Assembly (NCBI RefSeq): GCF_000647975.1
Contig: NZ_JFKE01000002.1
Coordinates: 248,001-312,000, forward strand
Reading direction: 5' to 3'
Source: Actibacterium mucosum KCTC 23349
Lineage (GTDB): Bacteria > Pseudomonadota > Alphaproteobacteria > Rhodobacterales > Rhodobacteraceae
Length of the DNA stretch: 64,000 nt
Positions 63,844-64,000 of the stretch are shown here, one piece after another. The notes beneath the pieces are model-generated. The model searched no databases, had not been told where the DNA came from, and saw only the letters and a program-made list of their open reading frames with translations. Both the position numbers and the translations under genes were made by a program. Position 1 is the first letter of the stretch; every line of letters starts with the position of its first letter.

Positions 63844-64000
63844 ATGCGGCCCGTTCTGCATGGTGACGTGGTTGCGGTGGCGCGGTTGCTGCGCGGCTTG
63901 CCCGCCGCCGCGCGCCGGACCCGGATGTTGCAGGTTATAGCGTTGGCCGATGCCGCCGACACACACCGCAAACAAACCGGCCGTCCACACCCGTTGTGGG
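63844..64000 (+). CDS. GTA-linked conserved protein, truncated by window edge
   Basis: The first 52 codons of a gene begin MRPVLHGDVVAVARLLRGLP and contain HRKQTGRPHPLWG, a motif seen in a short conserved protein after the DUF2793 gene in Rhodobacterales GTA clusters. It starts four bases after the preceding stop. The 3' end lies outside the window. Confidence 0.7.
   Translation, partial: MRPVLHGDVVAVARLLRGLPAAARRTRMLQVIALADAADTHRKQTGRPHPLW

Larger units (their letters stand above)
49142..64000 (+). mobile_element. Gene transfer agent structural gene cluster (RcGTA-like), 3' end beyond the window
   Basis: Nineteen same-strand genes in the order of the Rhodobacter capsulatus gene transfer agent encode packaging, head, tail and baseplate proteins. 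All frames are intact, most genes overlap or abut, and GC matches the host chromosome, as expected for a long-resident, host-maintained element. There is no integrase, repressor, replication or lysis gene, unlike a prophage. GTAs package random host DNA and deliver it to kin. Regulators such as GafA, CtrA and the lysis cassette are not in this window. Confidence 0.93.

Noticed and set aside
49142-64000. Cluster interpreted as an active prophage
   Set aside because: No integrase, repressor, replication or lysis genes, host-like composition, short tape measure and exact RcGTA order favour a gene transfer agent.

Overview
The window reads as a chromosomal segment of a marine-type alphaproteobacterium of the Rhodobacterales (Roseobacter group). 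The evidence is high GC, dense gene packing with many overlapping start and stop codons, and gene content typical of the group. That content includes TRAP transport genes, an LdtR-type regulator, a ThyX thymidylate synthase, Hint-domain and DUF1194 proteins and, above all, a gene transfer agent (GTA) cluster in the order known from Rhodobacter capsulatus RcGTA. The exact genus cannot be fixed by reading alone.

Layout. From 1 to 9.6 kb lie a low-GC gene with a nucleoside-deoxyribosyltransferase/TIR-like N-terminus and a helical-repeat C-terminus, then parE, a polyphosphate kinase 2 gene, a MATE exporter, an aspartate aminotransferase, sdhE, an LdtR-like regulator, a DUF1194 protein and glyoxalase I. 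From 9.7 to 12 kb is a two-gene unit of a secreted TbpB-like lipoprotein and a Slam-like outer-membrane protein, a candidate surface-lipoprotein (type XI) export pair. From 12.2 to 18.6 kb are thyX, a dctPQM TRAP transporter behind a repeated TTC-N6-GAA element, cspA, an ArsC-family protein and a Hint protein. From 18.7 to 36.3 kb are thrS, valS, a divergent Lrp-type regulator and decarboxylase, an unaccompanied molybdenum hydroxylase large subunit, a DUF2235 hydrolase, metF and metR around a consensus MetR box, and a TetR regulator and thioredoxin around a 26-bp palindrome. These are followed by an inositol-phosphatase-family gene, a rhomboid protease and a TPR protein.

From 36.6 to 48.9 kb is mostly housekeeping: trigger factor, an MFS transporter, an H-NS-like protein, the rpsF-rpsR-rplI operon, and a fatty-acid/cell-wall series (fabD-fabG-acpP-fabF-mltG) interrupted by small membrane or regulatory genes. 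From 49.1 kb to the window edge is the GTA structural cluster. It runs small terminase, large terminase, portal, a small linker, prohead protease, capsid, connector and closure proteins, tail terminator, tail tube, two tail chaperones, a short tape measure, distal tail, hub, cell-wall peptidase, the 1,303-residue megatron, a DUF2793 protein and the start of one more gene. All are open and in frame, so the GTA is probably intact, though no integrase, lysis or replication genes are present here.

I found no tRNA, rRNA, CRISPR array or insertion sequence. The observations most worth following up are the Slam/lipoprotein pair, the low-GC NDT-like gene, and several palindromic operators paired with the regulators next to them.
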